A DNA stretch of 64,000 nucleotides from Roseateles koreensis (GCF_028595305.1 NZ_JAQQXS010000011.1:62001-126000), one strand, 5' to 3'. Shown: positions 16,137 through 26,692, numbered from the stretch's first letter. The notes: generated from the letters alone by a model not told the origin. A program made the numbers and translations.

Positions 16137-17054
16137 GTGCCCAAAGTATCTGTAATTATCCCGGCCTTTAATGCAGCCCGCTACCTGGGCGAAACCATGG
16201 CGAGTGTATTGAATTCGTCATTCCACGATCTTGAATTGATTGTGGTTGATGATGGTTCGAAGGATGAAACCGCCCAGGTGGCGCAGTCCTTTGTTGATAA
16301 CCGGGTTTGTGTCATTCGCCAGTCCAATCGGGGTATGTCTGCAAGCCGCAATGCTGGCATTGCGGCTGCGACTGGACAATACATTGCACTGCTTGATGCC
16401 GACGACGTATGGCACCCTGACAAGTTGAAGTTGCAAGTAACACTACTGGACAGTCAGCCAGAAATTGGTGTCTGCTTCACAGAATTTCAGATTTGGCATG
16501 GCAGCCCCATTCCTGACTTTTCAAGTCAGGAAACGAGTGAAAAAATTGAGGCTAGTCTGACGGGATGGATCTATCCGAAGATGATTTTGACGCATTTCGC
16601 CCTGCCGTCTACCATCGTGTTTCGCCGATCAGTTTGGGATGCGCTGGGACCCTTTCTCTGCGAAAATCACCAAACTGACGATTGGGAGTATTTTGTGCGG
16701 GCATCAAGGGCATTCCGTTTCGCGAAACTGAGCGACCGTTTGGTGCTGTACCGACAGCACCAAGGGTCCTTGTCGAAACGACCCTCCCCATTGAACAGCA
16801 CTGAGGCCATGCGGACCCGACTCCTGCAGCAATACGGCATGACTTGTCCCAACGGCGGCCCCGTTGATGCCGTGGCCTTGGCCCAGCGGCAATATCTGGG
16901 ACTGCGGCACTTTGCCGATGGTCATCTGGCCCATGGTGACTTCGCGCTGGGCCTGCGATCGTTCGGGCAACTGCTTCGGCATAGTCCGCAGCGGTTCTCT
17001 ACTTTACTGACACTGTTGAAGTCCATTCGCCAGCGCATTCGGCGCTCATTTTGA
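16137..17054 (+). CDS. Family 2 glycosyltransferase
   Basis: A 305-residue GT-A inverting glycosyltransferase. The start VSVIIPAFNAARYLGETMASVL and VVDDGSKDET form the nucleotide-sugar binding part; LLDADDVWHP supplies the DxD metal motif near residue 85; QTDDWEYFVRASR near 180 contains the probable catalytic base region (ED/DWE). The start is GTG, 6 bp after the previous stop. Donor and acceptor sugars cannot be told. Cytoplasmic or peripheral membrane; no transmembrane segment. Confidence 0.9.
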   Translation: MPKVSVIIPAFNAARYLGETMASVLNSSFHDLELIVVDDGSKDETAQVAQSFVDNRVCVIRQSNRGMSASRNAGIAAATGQYIALLDADDVWHPDKLKLQVTLLDSQPEIGVCFTEFQIWHGSPIPDFSSQETSEKIEASLTGWIYPKMILTHFALPSTIVFRRSVWDALGPFLCENHQTDDWEYFVRASRAFRFAKLSDRLVLYRQHQGSLSKRPSPLNSTEAMRTRLLQQYGMTCPNGGPVDAVALAQRQYLGLRHFADGHLAHGDFALGLRSFGQLLRHSPQRFSTLLTLLKSIRQRIRRSF

Positions 17055-17097
17055 ACGTGCCTTTGCACGCACCCCACGCCACCCAAGTTACGCCCCA

Positions 17098-18429
17098 ATG
17101 ATTGCGCAGCCCATGTCGACCCCGCTGCCTCTGCGCACCCATCTGAAATGGTGGCTGTTCAGAAGCCTGGAGTTGCTCAGCGATTTGCGCGGCAACAGCG
17201 CTTCAGGGCACTTGGCGCTGCCAATTCCGCCTACGCCACAAAAGTCGCTTTGGGTGTTCGTGTCGACCATTGGTGAACTCAACGCGATTGAACCGCTGCT
17301 GAGGCAAATTCTTCAGAGACTACCAGCACTCAAACTGGTGCTGATCACCGACCACGCCCACTACCAGACAAGTTACCTTGCTCGGTACCCGGAGGCCACG
17401 ATTTGTGTCAGCCGCGGGCATGCGTCAGACGCGAACCAACTCGCCAAACACTACCCACCCCAATGGCTATTTGTGGGGGAGATCCCCTGCTGGCCATCGG
17501 ACGCGCCCTGCCGATTTTCTTTCGCTTTCATGATGGCCGCAAAAAAAGCGGGGGCGAAAGCAGCCTTGCTCAATGGCTGGCTCTATCACTACGCGCCGCC
17601 CAGCCGCATGGATAAACTGGAGCGCCAACTGCTGCAGCGCGACTACCTTCGCGGGTTTGATGCAATAGCCGCGCAGACTGAAGAAGTTCGCCAATTGCTT
17701 TTAAATGCTGGCGCCGAACCTGATCGCGTGGCCGTGACCGGCAATATCAAGTTTGACGGCATGCTCAGGCAGGGGTGGTCTGCGGCCAACGCGCGCAGCC
17801 CTGTCATGCTGCAATGCTTGATCGATCAGGGGCGCCCAGTCATCGTCACGGGGTGCGTGACCAATTTCGATGAACAGACTTTGGTGCTGGACGCATTTAT
17901 ACAGGTGAAGGCGCGGCACCCATCAGCCCTCTTGATACTGGCACCACGACACCCTGAGGTGCTTGAGCGCATGCAGACATTGCGTGAATACCTCAGCAGC
18001 CGCAATTTGCGCGCAGTGTTCAGATCAACATTCACCGATTCGGCGCTGGACAAGGACTTGGACTGCCTCGTGCTCGACACCATCGGAGAACTGCGAGATT
18101 TCTACGCCTGCGCAACCGCCGCCCATGTGGGCGTCGATCACAATGTGCTGGAGCCCTTGGGCTTTGGCACGCCGGTCACCGTGTGCTCAGGCTGGAACCC
18201 CACCTACCCGTCTTATCCTGTTTATCAAATGATGAGCAAGGCTGGCGCGATCGTTGAACTGGCTGAGGTTGAGCAATTGGCGGCTATATGGAACCAATTG
18301 ATCAGCGATCCTCAGCAACGAACCCACCGAGTATCAGAGGCAAACTTGAGCCTTGCCTCAGCGAGGGGCGCGGTTCAACGCCACCTCGACTTGCTCTCGA
18401 AACTGCTCCCTATGGGCGCCGCGCCCTAA
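17098..18429 (+). CDS. Kdo-transferase (WaaA/KdtA)-like glycosyltransferase
   Basis: A 443-residue GT-B protein related to 3-deoxy-D-manno-octulosonic acid transferases (GT30). VFVSTIGELNAIEPLL contains Glu60 in the place of the catalytic Glu of WaaA (SVGE). Further family features are KAGAKAALLNGWL near residue 150, AAQTEEVRQLLLNAGAEPDRVAVTGNIKFD, and LGVDHNVLEPLGFGTPV-type C-terminal sugar-nucleotide region (reads VGVDHNVLEPLGFG). It is 18 bp before kdsA, which makes Kdo-8-phosphate. It probably adds Kdo, or a Kdo-like acid, to the exopolysaccharide rather than being the housekeeping lipid A enzyme (inference). Confidence 0.8.
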   Translation: MIAQPMSTPLPLRTHLKWWLFRSLELLSDLRGNSASGHLALPIPPTPQKSLWVFVSTIGELNAIEPLLRQILQRLPALKLVLITDHAHYQTSYLARYPEATICVSRGHASDANQLAKHYPPQWLFVGEIPCWPSDAPCRFSFAFMMAAKKAGAKAALLNGWLYHYAPPSRMDKLERQLLQRDYLRGFDAIAAQTEEVRQLLLNAGAEPDRVAVTGNIKFDGMLRQGWSAANARSPVMLQCLIDQGRPVIVTGCVTNFDEQTLVLDAFIQVKARHPSALLILAPRHPEVLERMQTLREYLSSRNLRAVFRSTFTDSALDKDLDCLVLDTIGELRDFYACATAAHVGVDHNVLEPLGFGTPVTVCSGWNPTYPSYPVYQMMSKAGAIVELAEVEQLAAIWNQLISDPQQRTHRVSEANLSLASARGAVQRHLDLLSKLLPMGAAP

Positions 18430-19296
<867 letters not shown>

Positions 19297-19331
19297 TAGC
19301 CCTGCCAAATTTTCGGACAAGCTGAAATACT

Positions 19332-19973
19332 ATGGATAAGCGCAAATACTATTCAAGTGCCCGGCCCGAAGTTTTTGCGCTTTTCCCAACTTTGGTAGAC
19401 AGGCATTTGGATGTAGGTTGCGCCGCCGGGCGCTTCGGCGAAAGTCTGTTGCGCGAAGGCCTTGCCAAAGAAGTCTGGGGGGTCGAGCCAACGCTTGGCC
19501 CATGTACTGAAGCCAGTCAGCGGCTAAGCAAAGTTATACACGGCTATTTTGATGAGAATACGCCGCTGCCAGATGAGTATTTTGACAGCATTACCTTCAA
19601 CGACAGCTTGGAGCATATGCCTGACGAAATTACTGCACTCAAAGTGGCATGGAAAAAACTCAAACCCAATGGCAATTTGATCGTATCTCTACCCAACATT
19701 CGGTACATAGAGAATATCAAAGAACTCCTAATTGAAAAAGACTGGCGTTATGTTGATGCTGGGGTACTGGATCGTACGCACCTTCGTTTTTTTACAAAAC
19801 TAAGTATGCAACGGACCATCATTCAATGCGGTTTTAAAATAGAACGCATCGAGGGCATCAATTCACACTGGTGGTCAGGCTGGAAAATCTATTTATTACG
19901 ATTTCTATTTCAACAACATATTGAAGATATGCGCTGGAAGCAGTTTGTCGTTGTCGCCAAAAAAATACAGTGA
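19332..19973 (+). CDS. Class I SAM-dependent methyltransferase
   Basis: A 213-residue Rossmann-fold methyltransferase. The SAM motif HLDVGCAAGRFG is at about residues 26-38, the acidic motif II is VWGVEPTLG, and SITFNDSLEHMPDEI is the post-II segment typical of Methyltransf_11/23 proteins, followed by LKPNGNLIVSLPN. It probably O-methylates a sugar of the polysaccharide or its lipid-linked intermediate. It is clearly AT-richer than kdsA upstream, a sign of separate origin. It is convergent with the next gene, with 19 bp between stops. Confidence 0.87.
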   Translation: MDKRKYYSSARPEVFALFPTLVDRHLDVGCAAGRFGESLLREGLAKEVWGVEPTLGPCTEASQRLSKVIHGYFDENTPLPDEYFDSITFNDSLEHMPDEITALKVAWKKLKPNGNLIVSLPNIRYIENIKELLIEKDWRYVDAGVLDRTHLRFFTKLSMQRTIIQCGFKIERIEGINSHWWSGWKIYLLRFLFQQHIEDMRWKQFVVVAKKIQ

Positions 19974-19992
19974 AATGCACTCACATAGTCAA

Positions 19993-21069
19993 TTATGGCC
20001 GAAGGGCGGCCGCCCATTCAAGTCCAATAGCCTCGACAGAAAAACGCTCCCTTAACTCCCCTGCTTTGCACTTTGCTCGTTTTCGCAATGGTTCCAGGTC
20101 TTTCAAAATTTCAAAAAAATAGTTCCATTCGTCAATCGAGCAATATTCTCGCCAAGGCAGATAGTCAGGCAAACCGCTGGCCATTACTGGCACACCCATA
20201 GATAGCGGCAGCAGTAGCCGGTTGTTGCTTTTGCCTGTTGTAAAAGAATTAATGCGCGCCGGCAATAATACAAGGTCATATTCACGCAAAATAACTGAAA
20301 ACGACAACCGATCCCATTCAAAATATTCACAGGGAAATCGGCAATCTTTTGTTATTTCATTAAATTTTTCCACCGAATTACTGATCACAGTAAGTCGAAG
20401 GGCCTGATTCAGGCTACTTTCCTCCAATAATGGCAAGATCGTTGCCAACTCAGCCATGCCGCCTTCCGCATAGGCTGAACCATGATTTCCAAACCATAAT
20501 AGCTGTCGCTCAGTCTTGCGTTGGCGGCGCAGGCGGGTTAGTAATCTTCTGCATTGAAAATAACCAAGCCATCTCCGGGGACTCCACCGAATCCAAACTG
20601 GCTCGTAAAATTTATTCGCCCCGGGTCCTTCCAGGGGGTCACCCACCACCTTAATGGCAGCAATCGGCCCCACTTCTTCTCGCAAATACGGAACCAAGCC
20701 AGGCGACGACACAACAAAACAGTCAAACAGGGTCAGGTTAGCTCGATAGGCTTGCAAACGCTCTGCACGAGAAGGGTTGCCGCTACTATTTAAAAAATAG
20801 TTGTCAAAACTATCAAGAAATAGGCGTGTGCCATGTTGCTTTGCGGCGCGAAGTTGCTGCAGTTTGCCTTCAAATTCAGCAGAACTCTTTGAATCCAGCA
20901 GCCATTTAGCTTGCACCACCAAAACATCTGCCGACTGCAGATATTCCGCCTTTTCACCGATATGGCACTGATACCCAGCCTTGCGCAATGCAGCAACAGG
21001 GAGTAGGCAGCGCAGCCGCACGCCGGCATAAACCGGATTATTGGAGTGAGGTAGGAAAACAATTTTCAT
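19993..21069 (-). CDS. Glycosyltransferase-like protein (GT-B type)
   Basis: A 358-residue protein resembling GT-B (GT4-like) glycosyltransferases. The start MKIVFLPHSNNPVYAGVRLRCLLPVAALRKAGY is the usual first beta-alpha unit with a gene-specific Gly-rich turn; LLWFGNHGSAYAEGGMAEL resembles the domain linker; and FTTGKSNNRLLLPLSMGVPVMASGLPDY is the donor-binding region with the ExxG-like turn replaced by NRLLLPLSMG. The usual E-x7-E motif is not clear, so catalysis is less certain than for the neighbours. First of three minus-strand, AT-rich genes. Confidence 0.7.
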   Translation of the reverse strand: MKIVFLPHSNNPVYAGVRLRCLLPVAALRKAGYQCHIGEKAEYLQSADVLVVQAKWLLDSKSSAEFEGKLQQLRAAKQHGTRLFLDSFDNYFLNSSGNPSRAERLQAYRANLTLFDCFVVSSPGLVPYLREEVGPIAAIKVVGDPLEGPGANKFYEPVWIRWSPRRWLGYFQCRRLLTRLRRQRKTERQLLWFGNHGSAYAEGGMAELATILPLLEESSLNQALRLTVISNSVEKFNEITKDCRFPCEYFEWDRLSFSVILREYDLVLLPARINSFTTGKSNNRLLLPLSMGVPVMASGLPDYLPWREYCSIDEWNYFFEILKDLEPLRKRAKCKAGELRERFSVEAIGLEWAAALRP

Positions 21070-21108
21070 TGCAGAAAAACCTCGAAGAAAAGCTCCAAAA
21101 AATAATAA

Positions 21109-22539
21109 TTACTGCCTACGCGCCAACGCAGCACCCAACTCTTCTCGTAAGGGATGCTTGAAGCATACGACTCCGCCAAGAAATCCAACGATACCGGTTG
21201 AAATACCCAAGACAAGCGGTGGCAATATATGAGCAGGTGCCTCGCCAAAGTACGCATACACGGCAAATGGGCCGATAGCTGTAAGAGCGCTTACCTTAAG
21301 ACTGACCCAACTGCTGGACATGAGTGCATGGAGTCGAAACTCCAGCAGGGCATGCACGGCTTGCAACCACAAACCGGTGCTCAGAATTGCGGCCAAAACC
21401 AGCGCCCATCCCACATAAATCAGGCCGAAATGCGCTCCGGCCAATACCAACAAGGTTGTGGGGACGGCGCTCTGCACGGTCACACGCATTACCCGATCGA
21501 CATGACCGCTTGACAACAAGGCTGTGCGGCATAGAACGGCAGGTACGCTGAACGCCGTGGCCAAGGCCAAAATTCGTGTCATGCCTACCGAGTCGCGCCA
21601 TTGGTCGCCATAGAGCAGTTCTGTCACCGGGTAAGCCAGACAAGCCAACCCAACACAGAAAGGCCACCCCAAAACGGTCATATACGAGGTGGCCTTAAGA
21701 AAGGGGTCGGACAAACTCCCGCCTTCACGCGACTGCTTGGCGAACCAAGGCATGCAAACAGTACCTACCGCATCAGAAAACAAACGGTAAAACATTTGAA
21801 CCAAACCATTGGCGCGAGAAAAATGCCCCACGGCGGTCAAATCCTGCAACTTACCCAGCAGCAATTCGGGTGAATTACTAGCTAAATTGGATATAAAGGA
21901 ACTGCCGGTGACTTTGCTGCCAAATCCAAGAATGCTGCGAATGTGAGTAGTGCCTGGCAACCATGGAAATGACCGCGGGCGATAAAAAGTTGCCAATACA
22001 GCATTAACCAAGGTAGTCGCCAACGAACCCAAAGCCAGGCTGATAGGCCCCCAACCTTGCCAAGCCAAACCAATCGAAATGGCCGCGCCGATCAAGCTTG
22101 AAATGAATCGCATGACGGCAAGACTTTGGAAACGCATTTCTCGCACCAACCATGCATTGGTCAGCGATCCAAACGGATTGACCGCGTAGTTGAAGGCGAC
22201 CACGATCATGATGTCGCGCATGCGCGGCTCTTTGTAGAACCACGCAACGGGATAAGCCGCCAACAAGACGAGCAGGGCCAAACCCAGGCCCAAGCCCAGT
22301 TGCAAGGCCCAAACTGAGCGAATGTGGTCGACGGTCAGATTTTTTTCTTGAACCAGATATTGACCCGCGTTGAGGTCCCTCACCGTGTTCACAAAAATCA
22401 GCAAGACCATGGTGACGGAGAAGACACCAATTTCAGCCGGGGTTAAAAGGCGAGCGAGCACCATGGATGAACCGACGGTGATCAGCAGACTGGCGTATCG
22501 GTCCAGAAAGGAGAAGAACAAGGAGTTCCGAGTTGTCAT
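21109..22539 (-). CDS. Wzx-type polysaccharide flippase (MATE/MVF superfamily)
   Basis: A 476-residue membrane protein with about 12 to 14 hydrophobic segments. The N-terminal phrase LLITVGSSMVLARLLTPAEIGVFSV is characteristic of the RfbX/MviN-like lipopolysaccharide biosynthesis exporters. These proteins flip the undecaprenyl-linked repeat unit from the cytoplasmic to the periplasmic face. It is the only flippase candidate in the window and so the likely Wzx of this exopolysaccharide. It follows the upstream glycosyltransferase by 35 bp. Confidence 0.9.
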   Translation of the reverse strand: MTTRNSLFFSFLDRYASLLITVGSSMVLARLLTPAEIGVFSVTMVLLIFVNTVRDLNAGQYLVQEKNLTVDHIRSVWALQLGLGLGLALLVLLAAYPVAWFYKEPRMRDIMIVVAFNYAVNPFGSLTNAWLVREMRFQSLAVMRFISSLIGAAISIGLAWQGWGPISLALGSLATTLVNAVLATFYRPRSFPWLPGTTHIRSILGFGSKVTGSSFISNLASNSPELLLGKLQDLTAVGHFSRANGLVQMFYRLFSDAVGTVCMPWFAKQSREGGSLSDPFLKATSYMTVLGWPFCVGLACLAYPVTELLYGDQWRDSVGMTRILALATAFSVPAVLCRTALLSSGHVDRVMRVTVQSAVPTTLLVLAGAHFGLIYVGWALVLAAILSTGLWLQAVHALLEFRLHALMSSSWVSLKVSALTAIGPFAVYAYFGEAPAHILPPLVLGISTGIVGFLGGVVCFKHPLREELGAALARRQ

Positions 22540-22574
22540 GTATTTTGAACTTCGGCCGTCTCGGGCGTGTTTCT

Positions 22575-23834
22575 TCAGTTGTTGCCCTGACAGGCTTGCT
22601 CAAGCAGTGCCGCCAAACTCTTTGAGCGCATATGTCTTGAGGCCGCTCTAACCTTTGCTGCCTCTGGCAAGGAGGCCGTGCCCGTGCGAAGTTGATCCAG
22701 CCAACGGGGCAAGGCTGAGGCAATAGCATCAATAGAATCCAAGGCCACAATTTCTTGCAAACCTGCCGCACGCAAGGTGGCGGCCGTATCGCCGCGAGGA
22801 TCTGTTAAGCCAAATACTGGGCGACCGGCACGGAAGTATTCGTAGATTTTTGCCGGTATCTGATCGTTGCAATTGCTGGCTTGCAGAATGAACAAACCGT
22901 CCACCGACATCATTTCTGCCAAGGCGGCCTGATAAGGCAAAGGGGGTAGCAACTCAACGAACTCGCCGACTCCTGCAACCGTCGCCATCTGGCGTACCAA
23001 CTCGTCATGTGCGGAGCCACGGAATCGCAAGCGCAGGTCTGAAGGGCTTAGTCGCCCCTCCCTAGCGACGTTTGCCAGCGCAGCAAAGAGGCAACTCGGG
23101 TCACGTTCTGAGGGGTAGACAATGCCGCTGTGCAACAGTACCTTAGGGCTTGAACTACCCAGTTCGCCTTGCAAAGCATGCCTGTCTTTTTCAGCGGCCA
23201 AGAAACTTGGTTCGTCGTACCCGTTTTCCAGCAAGGAAATATGTGAGGCACGGTGCGGAAATCGCTGCCGGTAATATTCGACCGCGCCCGGCGTGGTGAA
23301 GGTGCAGTGGTGAGCTTGGTCGAACACGAGTTGCTCAACGTGTCGATACGAAGCCCAAATTTTGGGATCTTTGGGATACCCTTCTTGCGCCATAGGATCC
23401 CGAAAGTCGGCCACCCACGGCAAGCCAGATTTGCGTTGTAGTTCCGCACCAATCAGGTGTGCCGTTGCAATCGGAAAGGTGGACCAGATGACGTCAGGGC
23501 GATATCGCTCAATCATCTGCAGGCCTTGCCGTACGGCGTCGCGGCGCCAACTCACCCACCGGTCAGGCCGAGCCAGAAAACCCGGGTAATGGCCAAAAAC
23601 TGAGAGTTGCCGTGCCGTATCCAGTGCAAACGCACGGCGAACCACCAAGTCTGGGGGGATCTCGGCGAGCAAGTCGTCACTGGTGCTGGGGTACGCTCGC
23701 GGGTTGGCGCTGAGGACCAAAGGCTGCCAACCGAGCTCAGGCAGTTGCTGCGCAAACCGCAGGGTACGCTGAATGCCGCTGCTTCCCGCCAGAGGGGGGA
23801 AATGGTAGGCAATCATAAGCACTCGACGACTCAA
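22575..23834 (-). CDS. Family 4 glycosyltransferase
   Basis: A 419-residue GT-B retaining glycosyltransferase. The start is a TTG at 23834, preceded by AGGAG with 5-bp spacing; the frame continues to another TTG at 23849 with no such site. VLMIAYHFPPLAGSSGIQRTLRF is the acceptor-side loop of the family, LENGYDEPSF the domain hinge, and IYEYFRAGRPVFGL the donor motif. The sequence PWVADFRDPMAQEGYP is typical of exopolysaccharide GT4 proteins. Probably transferring a hexose to the lipid-linked intermediate; the sugar is unknown. Confidence 0.88.
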   Translation of the reverse strand: MSRRVLMIAYHFPPLAGSSGIQRTLRFAQQLPELGWQPLVLSANPRAYPSTSDDLLAEIPPDLVVRRAFALDTARQLSVFGHYPGFLARPDRWVSWRRDAVRQGLQMIERYRPDVIWSTFPIATAHLIGAELQRKSGLPWVADFRDPMAQEGYPKDPKIWASYRHVEQLVFDQAHHCTFTTPGAVEYYRQRFPHRASHISLLENGYDEPSFLAAEKDRHALQGELGSSSPKVLLHSGIVYPSERDPSCLFAALANVAREGRLSPSDLRLRFRGSAHDELVRQMATVAGVGEFVELLPPLPYQAALAEMMSVDGLFILQASNCNDQIPAKIYEYFRAGRPVFGLTDPRGDTAATLRAAGLQEIVALDSIDAIASALPRWLDQLRTGTASLPEAAKVRAASRHMRSKSLAALLEQACQGNN

Positions 23835-24009
23835 TCGGACTCCTCGCAAATTTGAGGCTCAATGATACTCGGCCCACTCACTTGCAATAGACCGCAAACA
23901 GGGCTCTTGCTACGGAATTAGTGACTTCTTGCATCGGTTATATTCGCCGAGCCTTTCAGATCACATCCTGACCGTGCGACTGCCTGAATTTTTTGATAAA
24001 GAACAGCAA

Positions 24010-25677
24010 ATGACCGCTCTCCCCCGCATCTTGTTGACCGGCAGCCCACGATTCAGCGCCGCACCACTGACACAATTACAGGGTGAGCGAGGCACCGAGG
24101 CCGCATGGCGCCAAGCCCTCGCCGCGGGCGCGCCCGCTCAGGCTCTGGTGGGTGTACAGGGCTCCTTCGCCATCGGCTTGGATCTGGACAATGGGGTGAC
24201 GATTCTGGCGGTAGACAGGTTTTCGATCGAGACTTTGTGCTATCGCGTGGTGGACGATGAGCTTCGTTTTGCAAGCCGTGCCGATGAGTTGGCCGACGGC
24301 GCAGAAATTGACCCCCAAGCGATTTACGACTACCTATATTTTCACGTTATTCCTTCGCCCCGCACGATTTTCAAGGACGTGTTTCGTCTACCGCCCGGGC
24401 ATTTTGCGATTTTTTCTCAAGGCCGGTTAACGGTTAAGCCCTTCTGGGTTCCAAATTTTCAGGCCGTCAGTACGCCCAATTTTGCAACGCTGAAGTCTGA
24501 GTTCTTGCAGACCCTGGCAGACTCGGTTCAATCGCAGCTCGACGGCAGCAAGCCGGCCTGTTTTTTGAGCGGCGGAACCGACAGTTCAACCATTGCAGGC
24601 ATGATTGGGCGTGTTAGTGGTCAAAAAGCAGCCAGTTATTCCATCGGTTTCGAGGCTGAAGGTTATGACGAGATGGAATACGCAAGGCTGGCCGCCAAGC
24701 ATTTCCAAACTGAGCATCATGAATACTATGTGACACCCCAAGACTTGGTGCAGAGCATTCCGCGGGTGGCTGGGTATTACGATCAGCCTTTCGGTAATTC
24801 ATCCGCTCTGCCCGCCTATTACTGTGCACAAATGGCCCACCAAGATGGTGTCAGCAAGATATTGGCCGGCGACGGTGGTGATGAATTGTTTGGTGGCAAT
24901 ACGCGGTACGCAAAGCAGCGTGTTTTCGGCTTCTATGATGGGATTCCGCCCGCAGTACGCAGTGCCGCCTTGGAGCCGCTGCTGATGAACCGCGTGGCAG
25001 AGGCCACGCCGCTGCTGCGCAAGGCCTCCAGCTATGTACGCCAGGCCAAGGTGCCCATGCCCGATCGCTTGCAGACCTACAACCTGTTAGAGCGCCTCGG
25101 GGTGGCGGAAGTGCTGTCCGCCGAGTTTTTGAAGTCGGTTAACCAGTCTGGGCCGCAGGCTCAACAGACCCAAATCTGGGCCGAGCCCAAGGCGACAAAC
25201 CTGGTAGACCGCATGTTGGCCTTTGACTGGCGCTACACACTGGCGGAGGCGGATCTGCCCAAGGTGCGCGGTACCACGGCCCTGGCTGGCCTGAGCGTGG
25301 GCTTCCCTATGCTGGACGACCGCATGTTGGCAATTGCCCTGAAACTGCCGCCTGACTACAAGCTCAAGGGTTTCAAGCTGCGTTGGTTTTTCAAGGAGGC
25401 CTTGCGGGGATTTCTGCCGGACGAAATCATCACCAAGAAAAAGCAGGGCTTCGGGCTGCCCTTTGGCGTTTGGGCCACGCGGCATCCCGAATTGAAGGCT
25501 TTGGCCGCAGCGTCGCTGGAGAGTTTGGTTTCACGCGGCTTGGTCAACAAGCACTTCGTTCGGCAGTTGCTGGACCAGCGCCTGGCCGAGCACCCAGGCT
25601 ATTACGGCGAGATGGTGTGGATTTTGATGATGCTGGAGCAATGGCTGCAGCAGCATGTGCCCGGGTACAAAATTTGA
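24010..25677 (+). CDS. Asparagine-synthetase-like amidotransferase lacking the N-terminal Cys
   Basis: A 555-residue asparagine-synthetase-B-type protein. The C-terminal synthetase domain is intact: the PP-loop SGGTDSSTIAGM at about residue 178 binds ATP, followed by DGGDELFGGN and KQGFGLP. The N-terminal domain has the Ntn-hydrolase layout (VQGSFAIGLDLDNGVTILAVDRF), but it begins MTALPRILLTG and has no Cys2, so it cannot hydrolyse glutamine in the usual way. ATG 24010 is chosen; an in-frame TTG at 23929 gives no Cys either. It may use free ammonia, pair with another glutaminase, or do beta-lactam-synthetase-like chemistry. It is plus strand, divergent from the GT4. Confidence 0.85.
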   Translation: MTALPRILLTGSPRFSAAPLTQLQGERGTEAAWRQALAAGAPAQALVGVQGSFAIGLDLDNGVTILAVDRFSIETLCYRVVDDELRFASRADELADGAEIDPQAIYDYLYFHVIPSPRTIFKDVFRLPPGHFAIFSQGRLTVKPFWVPNFQAVSTPNFATLKSEFLQTLADSVQSQLDGSKPACFLSGGTDSSTIAGMIGRVSGQKAASYSIGFEAEGYDEMEYARLAAKHFQTEHHEYYVTPQDLVQSIPRVAGYYDQPFGNSSALPAYYCAQMAHQDGVSKILAGDGGDELFGGNTRYAKQRVFGFYDGIPPAVRSAALEPLLMNRVAEATPLLRKASSYVRQAKVPMPDRLQTYNLLERLGVAEVLSAEFLKSVNQSGPQAQQTQIWAEPKATNLVDRMLAFDWRYTLAEADLPKVRGTTALAGLSVGFPMLDDRMLAIALKLPPDYKLKGFKLRWFFKEALRGFLPDEIITKKKQGFGLPFGVWATRHPELKALAAASLESLVSRGLVNKHFVRQLLDQRLAEHPGYYGEMVWILMMLEQWLQQHVPGYKI

Positions 25678-25707
25678 GGCAGATGCAGTGGCGGTTTGCC
25701 GCCCGCG

Positions 25708-26649
25708 TCAAGCCAACAAGTTGCGCATCAGACGCAAGCCGAACGCGGTTTTAGTCCGATCCCAGGGCGTGAAACGTTGTAATTGCAAGGGATCGGCGCC
25801 AACGCCAGATGCGCCCCAGGCCGTTGAAACTGCAGTTTTGAAACCCAACTCACGCACCATGGTGACGTGTTCGGGCAGGTAGTCTCGGCCGGGTTTGCCA
25901 TTGGGATAGGCAAACAAGGTGCAGTCCTGGCTCAGCAAGTCTTCCAGAAAGCGTTTGCTGCTGAGGATTTCTTCTCGTGCGGCATCGGGCGGGGTGCTTG
26001 CGAGAATGGGGTGTGACACCGTGTGGGCGCCGATTTGCATGCCTGCGTCGCGCAAGAGCCGTACACCGTCCGGCGCCATCATCAGGCGCGCATCGAGTTG
26101 AACACCACAGCGTGCCAACAGTTCTTCTGTGATCGCCAAACGCTGCTCAACGGGAAGGTATTTGATCTTGCCAATAATGGCTTCAATGGCCCCACGGCGC
26201 TCAGCGGGGCCGCTGAGCCCATAGCTGCCGAAGTTGCCAAAATCCAAATGCTGCTGGCGGCAGTGACGGATGGATTCAATCACCGTGTCATTCCACATGC
26301 GGCCACCATTCAAAAAGCCGGTGGCAATGAAGAATGTGGCGCACAGGCCCTGCTTTTGCAAAATAGGCAGCGCAACCTCGTGGTTGTCAGCGTAGCCGTC
26401 ATCAAAGGTGATGCAACAAGCGCGCGAAGGCAGGCGGCCCTCTGCCAGCAAGCGGCCGGCCTCGTCCAGGGGCAGCACTTGAAACCAGCATTTCAACCAA
26501 GCGCAGATCTGCTCGAAACGCTGAGCATGAACTTCATCGGGAAAAATTTCATCCGGTCGCGGCAAGACTCTGTGAAAAATCAGAATCGTCAGATGCCCTC
26601 TGGCCTGGGTGGCCGACAGCACAGAAAACCCCAAGCGCATTAAATCCAT
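25708..26649 (-). CDS. Polysaccharide deacetylase (NodB homology)
   Basis: A 313-residue carbohydrate esterase family 4 protein. ACCITFDDGYADNHEVALPIL contains the motif 1 TFDDG with the catalytic and metal-binding Asp pair; HTVSHPIL supplies the motif 2 HxxxH metal histidines; FAYPNGKPGRDY is motif 3. It removes N- or O-acetyl groups from the polysaccharide. No signal peptide was seen, so it may act in the cytoplasm or by another route. The start at MDLMRLGF (26649) avoids overlap with the upstream gene. It is convergent with the amidotransferase, with a GGCGG/CCGCC hairpin at 25690-25703 between or at the stop ends. Confidence 0.88.
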   Translation of the reverse strand: MDLMRLGFSVLSATQARGHLTILIFHRVLPRPDEIFPDEVHAQRFEQICAWLKCWFQVLPLDEAGRLLAEGRLPSRACCITFDDGYADNHEVALPILQKQGLCATFFIATGFLNGGRMWNDTVIESIRHCRQQHLDFGNFGSYGLSGPAERRGAIEAIIGKIKYLPVEQRLAITEELLARCGVQLDARLMMAPDGVRLLRDAGMQIGAHTVSHPILASTPPDAAREEILSSKRFLEDLLSQDCTLFAYPNGKPGRDYLPEHVTMVRELGFKTAVSTAWGASGVGADPLQLQRFTPWDRTKTAFGLRLMRNLLA

Positions 26650-26692
26650 GGGCTGAAAAGAAAGGTGTGGTTTGAAATACGCGAGCGCGGAT

